Assembly (NCBI RefSeq): GCF_000633595.2
Contig: NZ_JIBU02000023.1
Location: 310,001 to 374,000, forward strand
Source of the DNA: Clostridium drakei
GTDB taxonomy: Bacteria; Bacillota; Clostridia; Clostridiales; Clostridiaceae
Length of the DNA stretch: 64,000 nucleotides
Reading direction: 5' to 3'
Shown here: piece by piece, positions 39,825 to 47,998 of the stretch
Layout of the letters: every line of letters starts with the position of its first letter
Numbering within the stretch: the stretch's first letter is position 1
Program-made: the position numbers and the translations under genes
The notes under the pieces: generated by a model
Seen by the model: the letters and a program-made list of their open reading frames with translations, nothing else
The model's database searches: none
What the model was told of the DNA's origin: nothing

Positions 39825-40712
39825 TTATTTTTTACCAGCATAAGATTCATATATTTTTTTTCCTAATATTCTAGCAGTTAAATTGAATAATAAAACCATT
39901 ATTATAAGTACCGCTGATGATTTATTTGCTATAGCTGCTGCATCTGGTACCATTCCTTCAGAATTAAGCTTCCAAATGTACACTGCTAATGTTTCTGCTG
40001 GTCTCATTACACTGAAAGGAGATGATTTTCCAACTAAACTAAAGCTATCAAATGGAAGTACTGGTGCACTCATACCTGCCGTATATAAAAGTGCTGCTGC
40101 TTCACCAAATATTCTTCCTGATGCTAATATTATTCCTGTTAAAATTTGTGGAAGGGCAGAAGGCAATATAACTTTTTTTATAGTTTGCCATTTAGTTGCC
40201 CCAAGTCCAAGACTTGCTTCCTTAACAGATTTACCAGCCGCTATTATAGCATTTTCGCTAACTCTCGTTAAAGATGGTAGATTTAACACTGCTATAGCCA
40301 ATGCTCCTGATAAAAGTGTAAATCCCCAATTTGTCATACTTACAAACACTAAAAGACCAAAAAGACCTACTACTATAGAAGGCAATGAAGCCATAGTTTC
40401 AATACATAATCTTATTATATTTAATAAAATTCCTTCTCTCGCATATTCTGCTAAATATATACCCGCACCTACTCCAAAAGGTACAGTTATTACTAAAGAT
40501 ACTACTAGCATGTAGAAGGAATTAAACAGCTGAGGACCTATTCCACCTCCAGCTTCACCTATTTTAGGTTTTCCAAACAAGAAAGAAGGATTTAATGAAT
40601 TTCCACCCTTATATAATATATATCCTATCAAGGCCATTAGAAGTAATATTACGAATCCAGATACAACATATAAAATTCCTGTCCATATTTTATCTTTCAA
40701 CTTAGCATCCAT
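39825..40712 (-). CDS. pstA: Phosphate ABC transporter permease PstA
   Basis: One of the two membrane subunits. The 295-residue protein has six hydrophobic spans and the permease (EAA-type) loop ASLGLGATKWQTIKKVILPSALPQIL. The conserved ASLPSIVVGLFG and GRIFGEAAALLYTAG segments are typical. Its ATG directly follows pstC. Confidence 0.96.
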   Translation of the reverse strand: MDAKLKDKIWTGILYVVSGFVILLLMALIGYILYKGGNSLNPSFLFGKPKIGEAGGGIGPQLFNSFYMLVVSLVITVPFGVGAGIYLAEYAREGILLNIIRLCIETMASLPSIVVGLFGLLVFVSMTNWGFTLLSGALAIAVLNLPSLTRVSENAIIAAGKSVKEASLGLGATKWQTIKKVILPSALPQILTGIILASGRIFGEAAALLYTAGMSAPVLPFDSFSLVGKSSPFSVMRPAETLAVYIWKLNSEGMVPDAAAIANKSSAVLIIMVLLFNLTARILGKKIYESYAGKK

Positions 40713-41618
40713 TTATTTAAGTTCACCCCTTTTTCCAATGGCTCTTATTAACAAAATAAATAAAAATGATATAACTAAAAGCAATAAAGCAAGTGACCAC
40801 AACGCATCATTCCATGCTGTTCCCGATATTGTATTACCCATATCCATAGTTAAAATACTAGTTAAAGTAGCTGTTGGGCTTACTAAATTTTCAGGAAATT
40901 TAATTGAATTACCTATAACCATCTGAACAGCTAAAGCTTCTCCAAAAGCTCTTGCAAGCCCTAATATTATTGAAGTTAATATACCACTTTTAGCCGCTGG
41001 TAATATAACTCTGCTTATAGTTTGCCATCTAGTTGCACCTAATCCATATGATGCCTCTAAATAGCTCTTAGGTACAACTTTAACAGCATCTGCTGATAAA
41101 CTAGCTATAGTTGGTAGTATCATGATACTTAATACTACAATACCCGCTATTAAGCTAAATCCAATACCTCCAAAACCTTTTTTAATTAGAGGTAGTAGAA
41201 CGCTGAATCCTATCCATCCATAAACAACTGAGGGTATTCCTACAAACAATTCTAATGCAGGTTGAACTAATTTATTTCCTATCCTTGGTGAAATAAAGTT
41301 CATAAAAATTGCTAAAGCAATACTTATCGGTGCACTCAAAATAACTGCGCCTATGGATACTAAAGTAGAACCTACAATAAATATAAGTGCTCCTAATTTA
41401 GGTTTTTCACTATCTGGATTCCAATTTGAAGTAAATAAAAAGTCTTTTAATGAATATCCATGCTTTATAAAAGTATTTAATCCCTTTACAGTTACAAATC
41501 CTATTATACTTAAAGTTAAAATTATTATTAACATTCCACAAAATATGGCAAAGCTTCTTCCTAAATATTCAGTTTTTAACTTTTTCCAAAAGGTTCTTTT
41601 CTTTATACTATTCTCCAT
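40713..41618 (-). CDS. pstC: Phosphate ABC transporter permease PstC
   Basis: The second membrane subunit. The 301-residue protein has about six spans, the loop EASYGLGATRWQTISRVILPAAKSGI, and GIPSVVYGWIGF and GLARAFGEALAVQMVIGN. It sits between pstS and pstA; a short hairpin (41645-41663) lies in the pstS-pstC gap. Confidence 0.96.
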   Translation of the reverse strand: MENSIKKRTFWKKLKTEYLGRSFAIFCGMLIIILTLSIIGFVTVKGLNTFIKHGYSLKDFLFTSNWNPDSEKPKLGALIFIVGSTLVSIGAVILSAPISIALAIFMNFISPRIGNKLVQPALELFVGIPSVVYGWIGFSVLLPLIKKGFGGIGFSLIAGIVVLSIMILPTIASLSADAVKVVPKSYLEASYGLGATRWQTISRVILPAAKSGILTSIILGLARAFGEALAVQMVIGNSIKFPENLVSPTATLTSILTMDMGNTISGTAWNDALWSLALLLLVISFLFILLIRAIGKRGELK

Positions 41619-41644
41619 ACTCTCTACCTCAATATTAATTTAAT

Positions 41645-41663
41645 GGCTGACTGATTAACAGCC
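41645..41663 (-). promoter_or_regulatory. Small hairpin between pstS and pstC
   Basis: GGCTG (41645-41649) and CAGCC (41659-41663) form a 5-bp GC-rich stem just after the pstS stop, without a strong T run. It may stabilise pstS mRNA or weaken read-through so that more binding protein than permease is made. Confidence 0.4.
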
Positions 41664-41678
41664 AGCCCTATAAAAACT

Positions 41679-42569
41679 CTATTTATTTTTAATTTCACTC
41701 ATTGGAATATATCCTAATTTTTTAACTAAATCACTATTTTCACTACTTAACATGTACTCAATAAATGCTTTTGATAAATCCTTAGCTTCTCCTTTTGTAT
41801 ACATGTGCTCATATGACCAGAAAAGATATTTTCCAGCAGTTATATTTTCTTCATTTGCATCTACTCCATCTATTTTTAATGGTTTTACACTTTCCTTAAC
41901 TTTATCACTTAAATATGATAACGCTAAATAACTTATTGAACCTTTTGTAGACTGTATTCCTTTTTCAACGTTTCCGTTTGAATCTTGTGTAGTTCCTAGT
42001 CCGTCCTTTTCATCTTTTCCACCCATTACTGTATCTTTAAATGTTGCTCTTGTACCAGATGATTTTGCTCTATTAATTACATTTATAGGTAAGTTATCTC
42101 CACCAACTTGACTCCAGTTAGTAATTTCACCAGTAAATATTTTTTGTATTTGATCTTTTGTTAGAGAGTCAACTTTAACTTCTTTATTTACAACTACTGC
42201 AAAACCAATAGCACAAACTTTATGATCAACTAATTCTTTTGCCTTTTGTGCATCTAATTTAGCTGTTTCTGCTGTTATATCAGAATTTCCTATATCAGCA
42301 GTACCTTCAGATACTAATTTTATTCCAGTACCACTTCCCCCACCTTGAACATTAATAGTAGCTTTAGAGTTCTTTTCAGTGAATTTTTTTCCTGCTTGAT
42401 CGGCTAATGGCTGAAGAGCTGTAGACCCTGCTAATGTTATTGAACCTGAAACTTCCTTTTTAGTATCTCCTGAAGACGATTGTTCTTTTGATCCACATCC
42501 TGCAAATACACCTGTTACCATAGTAACTGCTAATGCAGCTATTATAATTTTTAAACTCTTTTTCTTCAT
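41679..42569 (-). CDS. pstS: Phosphate-binding lipoprotein PstS
   Basis: Surface lipoprotein that captures phosphate for the Pst importer. The 296-residue precursor has a lysine-rich start, a hydrophobic core and the lipobox VFAGC ending at Cys25. The mature domain has GSTALQPLADQAGKKF, GGGSGTGIKLVSEG, ADIGNSD and NRAKSSGTRATFK, the phosphate-contacting loops. AGGAGG precedes the ATG. It is first in the pst operon, next to phoPR and behind PhoP-box-like repeats. Confidence 0.97.
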   Translation of the reverse strand: MKKKSLKIIIAALAVTMVTGVFAGCGSKEQSSSGDTKKEVSGSITLAGSTALQPLADQAGKKFTEKNSKATINVQGGGSGTGIKLVSEGTADIGNSDITAETAKLDAQKAKELVDHKVCAIGFAVVVNKEVKVDSLTKDQIQKIFTGEITNWSQVGGDNLPINVINRAKSSGTRATFKDTVMGGKDEKDGLGTTQDSNGNVEKGIQSTKGSISYLALSYLSDKVKESVKPLKIDGVDANEENITAGKYLFWSYEHMYTKGEAKDLSKAFIEYMLSSENSDLVKKLGYIPMSEIKNK

Positions 42570-42647
42570 TAATACGAACCTCCTAAAATTTTCAACGTTT
42601 ATTAATTTTAAATTATTCCCTATGAATACTATGATAACTTTACAAAG

Positions 42648-42685
42648 TTAACCCATTATTATACACAGGTTAATTAAAATTAACA
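42648..42685 (-). promoter_or_regulatory. pst promoter with PhoP-box-like direct repeats
   Basis: Read on the plus strand, TTAACC (42648), TTATAC (42659), TTAATT (42670) and TTAACA (42680) are spaced 11, 11 and 10 bases. This is the pitch of PhoP boxes (TTAACA-like repeats about 11 bases apart). The minus strand carries TATAAT (42663-42658) with a poor -35, as expected for an activator-dependent promoter; it would give a leader of about 80 bases before pstS. The minus strand also has two TTAA-type boxes 10 bases apart at 42683-42668, so the orientation is uncertain. Confidence 0.5.
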
Positions 42686-42728
42686 TATGGAATTTATTTA
42701 TCTTTACCATTTTTATTAAAAATATAAC

Positions 42729-42767
42729 AAAAGAACCTTTCCATACTCTGTATTCAAAGGTTCTTTT
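42729..42767 (-). terminator. Terminator after phoR
   Basis: AAAAGAACCTTT (42729-42740) pairs perfectly with AAAGGTTCTTTT (42756-42767). It separates phoPR from pst and could act in both directions. Confidence 0.8.
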
Positions 42768-42802
42768 CACAATATTCAATAAAATAATTCATTTTTACTT
42801 AC

Positions 42803-42840
42803 TTAACAAGTTCTTAACATTACTAACATAAACGTTAAAT
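42803..42840. promoter_or_regulatory. Upstream TTAACA repeats (possible remote PhoP boxes)
   Basis: TTAACA at 42803 and again at 42814, exactly 11 bases apart, are followed by CTAACA (42823) and TTAAAT (42835) with less regular spacing. The array lies about 150 bases upstream of the predicted pst start, beyond the phoR terminator. A remote PhoP site of this sort has been described for pstS in B. subtilis. Confidence 0.4.
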
Positions 42841-42886
42841 TTTTTTATTCTAGTCATAATCAATTAGTGTAATAATATATTAAAAA

Positions 42887-44587
42887 TCATACAATAGGTA
42901 TTTCTAAAATAAACTTGCTTCCTTCTCCTATCTCACTTTCCACTCTAATATTTCCATTAAGAGTCATAACTATATGTTTTACAATAGCAAGACCTAATCC
43001 TGTTCCACCTTGAGCTCTTGATCTTGCTTTATCGATCCTATAAAATCTTTCAAATATTCTATCTATATGTTCTCTTGATATACCAACACCTTCATCTTCA
43101 ACCCATATTATGCAATTATTATTTTCAACTCTGGTACCTATTTTTACAATTCCATTATTATCAGAATATTTTATTGCATTGTCCACTAGATTTATAAGCA
43201 TTTGTTTAAACCGATCATTATCCCCTTTTAAATTAGGAAGCTCATCTCCTATTGTAACAACCTTAATATTTTTCTTTTCAGCTGAATTTTTAACTAAACA
43301 GCATACATCTTTTATAATAAAGTTTACATCTATTTTTTCTTCCTTATTCTCTATACTATTTTCAATATGAGAAAGTGTTAAAGTATCATTAATTAATCTT
43401 GTTAATCTATCAGCTTCATCATTTATAATATTTAAAAACTTTTCTTTATTTTTAAAATCATCTACATATCTCAATGTCTCTGCAAAACCTTTTATTGAAG
43501 TCAATGGTGTCTTTAATTCATGAGAAACATTAGCTACGAATTGAGTTCTCATATTTTCTAATCTTTTTATATCAGTTATATCTTGCACTACAGCAACTGT
43601 ACCAATTTTTTCTCTAACATTAATTATATCGGCAGTCCTTATTCTTAAGTTCCTTTCCTTAGGCCATAATATCTTTATTTCTGCATAATCTTCATCAGTA
43701 TTTTTAAATACATCCTCAAATTCAAAATCCCTTATATTATCCATAAGATTTTCACCTATAATATCTCTATTTATACCAAATATTTTTTTTGCATAAGGGT
43801 TTATCATAATAATTTTGTAGTTTATATCTACAGCTATAACTCCGCTATCCATACTCTTCAATATTGCTTCCAATTTATTTTGTTTATCTAAAACCTCATT
43901 AAGTGTACTATTTAATTTATCTGCCATATTATTAAAGGTTATACCTAATTGACCTATTTCATCTTTAGAACTAATCCTTACTCTTTTATCAAATTTTCCT
44001 GAAGCAATACTTGAAGTCGTAAATTCTAATTCTTTAATAGGCTTAACTATAGTATGAGAAAGCTTTGATGCAAATATTATAGAGACCATAATTGAAAACA
44101 TCATAGCAATTATATAATATTTAAAATAACTCATTTCTATTCCTTTAATAATTTGCATAGCTATAGCACTTCTTACAACATAACCATTATTAAAAGCTGT
44201 AGCAAAATATAAAGTTTTCTTTCTCAAAGTAGCACTATATCGTGTACTATACCCCGTACCTTCTTTTCTTGCATCCTTAACTTCTTTTCTCTCATTATGA
44301 TTATCCATTGTTTCAGCATCTGCTATAGTATCACTTAAAACTTTTCCTTTTTTGTCTATTAAGGTTTCTCTAATAACATCATTTTTAAAATTATTCTTGA
44401 AAGAAAAATTTTTATCATTAAATCCTTCTGCCTCTAAAACATTTATTACAATTTGATTATTTATTCTCAAATTTTCCTTTGTGTTTTGCATATATTGATA
44501 ATTTTCAATAATTACAAATAATGTAGTAACTATAGAAAATGTAAGAATCAATGTGATAAGCATTGTTATCATTAATTTTTTTTTCAT
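42887..44587 (-). CDS. phoR: Phosphate-sensing histidine kinase PhoR
   Basis: The 566-residue kinase has an N-terminal span (about 6-27), an extracellular sensor region, a second span (about 157-175), HAMP (about 177-230), a PAS domain (about 240-340), the phospho-accepting His in NVSHELKTPLTS (His356), and ATP-binding N, G1 and G2 boxes (DNAIKYS, DEGVGIS, GGTGLGLAIVK). I chose the ATG at 44587 over a TTG four codons upstream. It follows phoP and sits before pst, so its target is clear from context. Confidence 0.94.
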   Translation of the reverse strand: MKKKLMITMLITLILTFSIVTTLFVIIENYQYMQNTKENLRINNQIVINVLEAEGFNDKNFSFKNNFKNDVIRETLIDKKGKVLSDTIADAETMDNHNERKEVKDARKEGTGYSTRYSATLRKKTLYFATAFNNGYVVRSAIAMQIIKGIEMSYFKYYIIAMMFSIMVSIIFASKLSHTIVKPIKELEFTTSSIASGKFDKRVRISSKDEIGQLGITFNNMADKLNSTLNEVLDKQNKLEAILKSMDSGVIAVDINYKIIMINPYAKKIFGINRDIIGENLMDNIRDFEFEDVFKNTDEDYAEIKILWPKERNLRIRTADIINVREKIGTVAVVQDITDIKRLENMRTQFVANVSHELKTPLTSIKGFAETLRYVDDFKNKEKFLNIINDEADRLTRLINDTLTLSHIENSIENKEEKIDVNFIIKDVCCLVKNSAEKKNIKVVTIGDELPNLKGDNDRFKQMLINLVDNAIKYSDNNGIVKIGTRVENNNCIIWVEDEGVGISREHIDRIFERFYRIDKARSRAQGGTGLGLAIVKHIVMTLNGNIRVESEIGEGSKFILEIPIV

Positions 44588-44599
44588 TTTAATCACCAA

Positions 44600-45295
44600 C
44601 TACTCTTCCGAATTGAACCTGTATCCTATCCCACGAATAGTTTCTATATGTTTTGGATTTTTATCATCTTCCTCTATTTTTTGTCTTAAGTGTCTTATAT
44701 GAACATCTACAGTTCTTGTTTCACCTATATACTCATATCCCCACACCTTATCCAATAAAAAATCTCTCGTCATAACTCTTCCTCTATTTTTTATTAAAAG
44801 TTCCAATACTTCAAATTCTTTCAAAGTAAGATCTAATTTAATGCCATCTTTTAAAATTTCATGTTTTTCAAAATTTATATTAATTTTTCCAAAAGTGAAT
44901 TTTTTATCTGTAGATTTAGCTGTAGTTCTTCTAAGAATTGCTTTTACCCTAGCCAATAATTCCCTTATAGAAAAAGGCTTAGTAATGTAATCATCTGCTC
45001 CTAACTCTAAGCCTAGTACTTTATCAAATTCTTCTCCCTTAGCAGTTATCATTATTATAGGAGTTGATGATATGGAATTATCTTTTCTAATTTCCTTGCA
45101 TACATCATATCCATCCATTCCAGGCAGCATAATATCCAATAATATAAGATTTGGAGTATCTCTCTTAGCCTTCTTTATTGCATCCAAACCATTATCTGCA
45201 CAAATAGTCTTATATCCACTATTTTCTAAATTGAATTTTATTAATTCTGTTATGTGTTCTTCATCATCTACAATAAGTATTTTTTCTTCTGACAC
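44600..45295 (-). CDS. phoP: Phosphate response regulator PhoP
   Basis: The 231-residue OmpR-family regulator has the receiver acidic pair in IVDDEEH, phospho-acceptor Asp54 in LLDIMLPGMDGY, the TAKG segment and conserved Lys in DDYITKPF, and a winged-helix DNA-binding domain ending in TIRGIGYRF. I placed the start at the GTG at 45295, which has GGGAGG eight bases upstream; an ATG seven codons earlier would put that site inside the gene. It is co-transcribed with pgeF upstream and phoR downstream. Confidence 0.94.
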   Translation of the reverse strand: MSEEKILIVDDEEHITELIKFNLENSGYKTICADNGLDAIKKAKRDTPNLILLDIMLPGMDGYDVCKEIRKDNSISSTPIIMITAKGEEFDKVLGLELGADDYITKPFSIRELLARVKAILRRTTAKSTDKKFTFGKININFEKHEILKDGIKLDLTLKEFEVLELLIKNRGRVMTRDFLLDKVWGYEYIGETRTVDVHIRHLRQKIEEDDKNPKHIETIRGIGYRFNSEE

Positions 45296-45322
45296 TAATT
45301 TTCCCTCCCGATTCATTAAAAA

Positions 45323-46030
45323 TTATTTTAAATAGATAAATGCAAATAATCTTCCCTTATTTTTATCTCTTCTATAAGAATGAGTTTTATATTCTGTACT
45401 GCAAAATGTACATATATCTAAATCTTTCACATTATTTTTATCTATATTTTTTAAATTTAGTTGATGTAATATGCATTTTCCTAAGCTTAAATATCTTCCA
45501 TTACATATATTTACATCTTTATATATTTCTAATCCTTTGAACTTATCTATAAGATCATAGTGTACTTCATAACAACATTCATGTATATATGGTCCTATAT
45601 AAACTATTAAATCTTCACATTTAGTCCCATATTGTTGTTCCATTTTTTCAATTGTTTTTAGCAGTATACAATCAAAAGTCCCCTTCCAGCCACTATGTAC
45701 TGCTGCTATTGCCTTCTTATTTTTGTCATATAAAAGAACTGGAACACAATCTGCCGTAAATACCCCTATTGCTGTATTTTTTTTGTCTGTAATTAAAGCA
45801 TCACCTTCTTCTATTTCATTTTTATATTCAACAATTTTATCACTATGTGTTTGATTTAAAAATCCAACCTCGTTTACTCCAAACCATTTTTTTATATTTT
45901 GCAAATTTTTTTTCCCATGAGAAGAATTTTTATTAAAATCTAATCCACCTTCTGCAGTAGAAAAAACCATTTCTGCTCCTTCTAAAGATACTTTTATAAA
46001 TTTACAATTCTCAATTCTTAATTCTTCCAT
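45323..46030 (-). CDS. pgeF: Laccase-domain protein PgeF/YfiH
   Basis: The 235-residue protein has the COG1496 motifs: NQTHSDKIVEYK, GVFTADCVPVLLYD, AAVHSGWKGTFDCIL and GPYIHECCYEV, with the Cys and His residues that bind metal. E. coli PgeF corrects mis-made peptidoglycan precursors, and related proteins act on purine nucleosides; which activity applies here is open. AGGAG precedes the ATG. It is upstream of phoP with a gap of 27 bases to the chosen phoP start. Confidence 0.93.
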   Translation of the reverse strand: MEELRIENCKFIKVSLEGAEMVFSTAEGGLDFNKNSSHGKKNLQNIKKWFGVNEVGFLNQTHSDKIVEYKNEIEEGDALITDKKNTAIGVFTADCVPVLLYDKNKKAIAAVHSGWKGTFDCILLKTIEKMEQQYGTKCEDLIVYIGPYIHECCYEVHYDLIDKFKGLEIYKDVNICNGRYLSLGKCILHQLNLKNIDKNNVKDLDICTFCSTEYKTHSYRRDKNKGRLFAFIYLK

Positions 46031-46106
46031 TTTACTCCTCCATTAACTAACTTTTAATTATATTTTAACATTGTTTGTTTTATAGACACAGAAAAATTTA
46101 ATTGTT

Positions 46107-46123
46107 TTAACTTAAATTTAACA
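46107..46123. promoter_or_regulatory. TTAACA-type pair upstream of pgeF-phoPR
   Basis: TTAACT (46107-46112) and TTAACA (46118-46123) on the plus strand are 11 bases apart, with further TTAA motifs at 46098 and 46154. This suggests PhoP autoregulation of pgeF-phoP-phoR, but in DNA this AT-rich two repeats are weak evidence. Confidence 0.3.
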
Positions 46124-46161
46124 CAGCATACTTTTACTAAAAACGAATTAAACTTAACAAC

Positions 46162-46197
46162 AAGTAAGTGGTATACTTGTTAGCATACCACTTACTT
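46162..46197 (-). terminator. Terminator overlapping the nrdR stop codon
   Basis: AAGTAAGTGGTAT (46162-46174) and ATACCACTTACTT (46185-46197) form a perfect 13-bp stem. The nrdR stop codon lies in the stem. The minus-strand tail, GTTGTTAAG, is only moderately T-rich. Confidence 0.75.
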
Positions 46198-46647
46198 ATC
46201 ACTAATTAAATTTTTAATTTCTTCCATAAAAGTATTTATATCTTTAAATTGTCTGTATACAGATGCAAATCTAACATAAGAAACTTCATCTATATTTTTA
46301 AGGCTTTCCATTATCATTTCTCCAATATACTCAGAATGTACCTCTGTCAGCATTTGATTGTTTATTGTCTTTTCAATTTCATCAGCTATGCTTTCTATCT
46401 GATGCCTAGACACAGGTCTTTTTTGACAAGCTTTTATTAAACCATTTATTATTTTAGTTCTATCAAAATATTCTCTATTCATATTCTTCTTTATTACTAA
46501 TATAGGTACATTTTCAACTTTTTCATATGTAGTATATCTCTTATTACACTTCAAACATTCTCTTCTTCTTCTAATAGACATATTGTCCTCTGTAGATCTA
46601 GAATCTACAACTTTACTTTCCGCATAGCCGCAGTAAGGGCATTTCAC
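46192..46647 (-). CDS. nrdR: Transcriptional repressor NrdR
   Basis: Represses ribonucleotide reductase genes when dATP is high. The 151-residue protein has an N-terminal zinc ribbon (CPYCG at 3-7, CLKC near 31-34), RRRRECLKCNKRYTTYE, then the ATP-cone domain. The start is GTG after AGGACG, a weak site. No ribonucleotide reductase gene is in the window. Confidence 0.96.
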   Translation of the reverse strand: MKCPYCGYAESKVVDSRSTEDNMSIRRRRECLKCNKRYTTYEKVENVPILVIKKNMNREYFDRTKIINGLIKACQKRPVSRHQIESIADEIEKTINNQMLTEVHSEYIGEMIMESLKNIDEVSYVRFASVYRQFKDINTFMEEIKNLISDK

Positions 46648-46737
46648 ATCTATTCACGTCCTTCTAAAATCAATTTTTATCTTAGCCTTATAAATACTCA
46701 ATATATATTATACACTTTTTTTTATAAATTTCTACCA

Positions 46738-47001
46738 TTAATCTTTTATAGCAAAATCATTAGTTTCCACCAAAACCACATCTATGCCTATCTTTTTAAT
46801 ATTTTCCCATGGAATTTCTATATCATCACTTTTACCAAACCAAGACATTTTTCCAGAAGGTATAATAATTGATATAACTTTAGATTCATCACAATCCACT
46901 TTTAAATCTTTTATAAAACCTAATTTTGCTCCAGTATTTATTTCTATAATTTCCATGGATCTTAAATTGCTTATAGAATATAGTCCTTTTTCATCTTCCA
47001 C
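46738..47001 (-). CDS. YlmC/YmxH-family PRC-barrel sporulation protein
   Basis: The 87-residue protein has the PRC-barrel features SISNLRSMEIIEINTGAKLGFIKDLKVD and SWFGKSDDIEIPWENIKKIG. The family is conserved in endospore formers and clusters with sigG, but its role is not established. I chose the GTG at 47001, eight bases after GAGG; an alternative GTG three codons upstream lies inside that site. It is downstream of sigG, separated by a strong terminator. Confidence 0.85.
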   Translation of the reverse strand: MEDEKGLYSISNLRSMEIIEINTGAKLGFIKDLKVDCDESKVISIIIPSGKMSWFGKSDDIEIPWENIKKIGIDVVLVETNDFAIKD

Positions 47002-47071
47002 TTTTATCACCTCATTTTATCTCTTTTTATTAATATATGAACTATATAAAGTATTAATTACCACAACAAAA

Positions 47072-47110
47072 AATGCTGAAAATATTAAATAATCTTATAT
47101 TTTCAGCATT
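47072..47110 (-). terminator. Terminator after sigG
   Basis: AATGCTGAAAATAT (47072-47085) pairs perfectly over 14 bases with ATATTTTCAGCATT (47097-47110), and TTTTTTG follows on the minus strand. Confidence 0.9.
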
Positions 47111-47148
47111 CTATACAACTTATCTATAAACAATATAATTACTAATGT

Positions 47149-47922
47149 TTAAACATATTTTCTCATATGTCTTAAAGCAGTTTTTTCAAGCCTTGATACT
47201 TGCGCTTGAGATATACCTATTTCATCTGCCACTTCCATTTGAGTTCTTCCATCAAAGAATCTTAAATTAAGTATGAGTTTTTCTCTATCATTTAATTTTT
47301 TCATAGCTTCTTTTATGGCTATGTTTTCAAGCCAGCTATCATCCATATTTTTGTTATCACTTATTTGATCCATTACATAAATTGCATCGCCTCCATCATG
47401 ATAAATTGGCTCAAATAGTGATACTGGATCTTGTATAGCATCTAAAGCAAATACCACTTCCTCTCTAGGAACCTTTAATTCTTTTGCTATTTGAGATACT
47501 GTAGGTTCTTTATTATTTTCACTTATAAGTTTATCCCTAACCTGCAATGCTCTATAGGCAATATCTCTAAGTGATCTACTTACTCTTATAGAATTGTTAT
47601 CTCTTAAATATCTTCTTATTTCTCCAATAATCATTGGTACAGCATATGTAGAGAATTTTACATTTTGGCTCAAATCAAAATTATCAATTGATTTGATTAG
47701 CCCTATACATCCTACTTGAAATAAATCATCTACATTTTCTCCCCTGTTATTGAATCTTTGAATCACACTTAGTACTAATCTTAAATTACTTTTTATAAAT
47801 TTTTCCCTACAGCTTACATCTCCATTCCTCATACTTATTAGTAATTCTTTCATCTCTTTTTCTTTTAAAACTGGTAGTTTTGCTGTGTTTACACCACAAA
47901 TTTCAACTTTATTAATTATCAT
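47149..47922 (-). CDS. sigG: Forespore sigma factor SigG
   Basis: Directs late forespore transcription after engulfment. The 257-residue sigma-70 family protein starts INKVEICGVNTAKLPVL, the sigma-G-specific N-terminus. It has region 2 (FQVGCIGLIKSIDNFDLSQNVKFSTYAVPMIIGEIRRYLRD in pieces), region 3, and the region 4 HTH (RTQMEVADEIGISQAQVSRLE). It lies 76 bases downstream of sigE and has a sigma-F promoter of its own at 47959-47987. Confidence 0.97.
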   Translation of the reverse strand: MIINKVEICGVNTAKLPVLKEKEMKELLISMRNGDVSCREKFIKSNLRLVLSVIQRFNNRGENVDDLFQVGCIGLIKSIDNFDLSQNVKFSTYAVPMIIGEIRRYLRDNNSIRVSRSLRDIAYRALQVRDKLISENNKEPTVSQIAKELKVPREEVVFALDAIQDPVSLFEPIYHDGGDAIYVMDQISDNKNMDDSWLENIAIKEAMKKLNDREKLILNLRFFDGRTQMEVADEIGISQAQVSRLEKTALRHMRKYV

Positions 47923-47958
47923 AAAGTTATCAGCCCCTTCAGAATATATCGCATTTTA

Positions 47959-47987
47959 ATTGTTTCCTAAGGAGTGAAATTTTATAC
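47959..47987 (-). promoter_or_regulatory. Sigma-F promoter of sigG
   Basis: On the minus strand GTATA (47987-47983), 15 bases, GGAAACAAT (47967-47959). This fits the sigma-F consensus GYWTA, 15 bases, GGNNANANT at every defined position. sigG is a sigma-F target in Bacillus. The predicted start is about 30 bases before the ATG. Confidence 0.75.
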
Positions 47988-47998
47988 TAAAGACAACC

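Larger units (their letters stand above)
42570..42886. other. 317-base regulatory gap between phoR and pstS
   Basis: The gap holds, in the direction of pst transcription, a first set of TTAACA repeats (42840-42803), the phoR terminator (42767-42729), a second set overlapping a TATAAT element (42685-42648), and the pstS leader. No ORF is supported. Confidence 0.6.

Noticed and set aside
39883-40515. 210-codon plus-strand frame
   Set aside because: It lies wholly antisense to pstA, has no ribosome binding site and no recognisable domain; the pstA permease is certain.
46784-47092. 102-codon plus-strand frame over the ymxH gene
   Set aside because: Antisense to ymxH and extending into the sigG terminator; no start signal.
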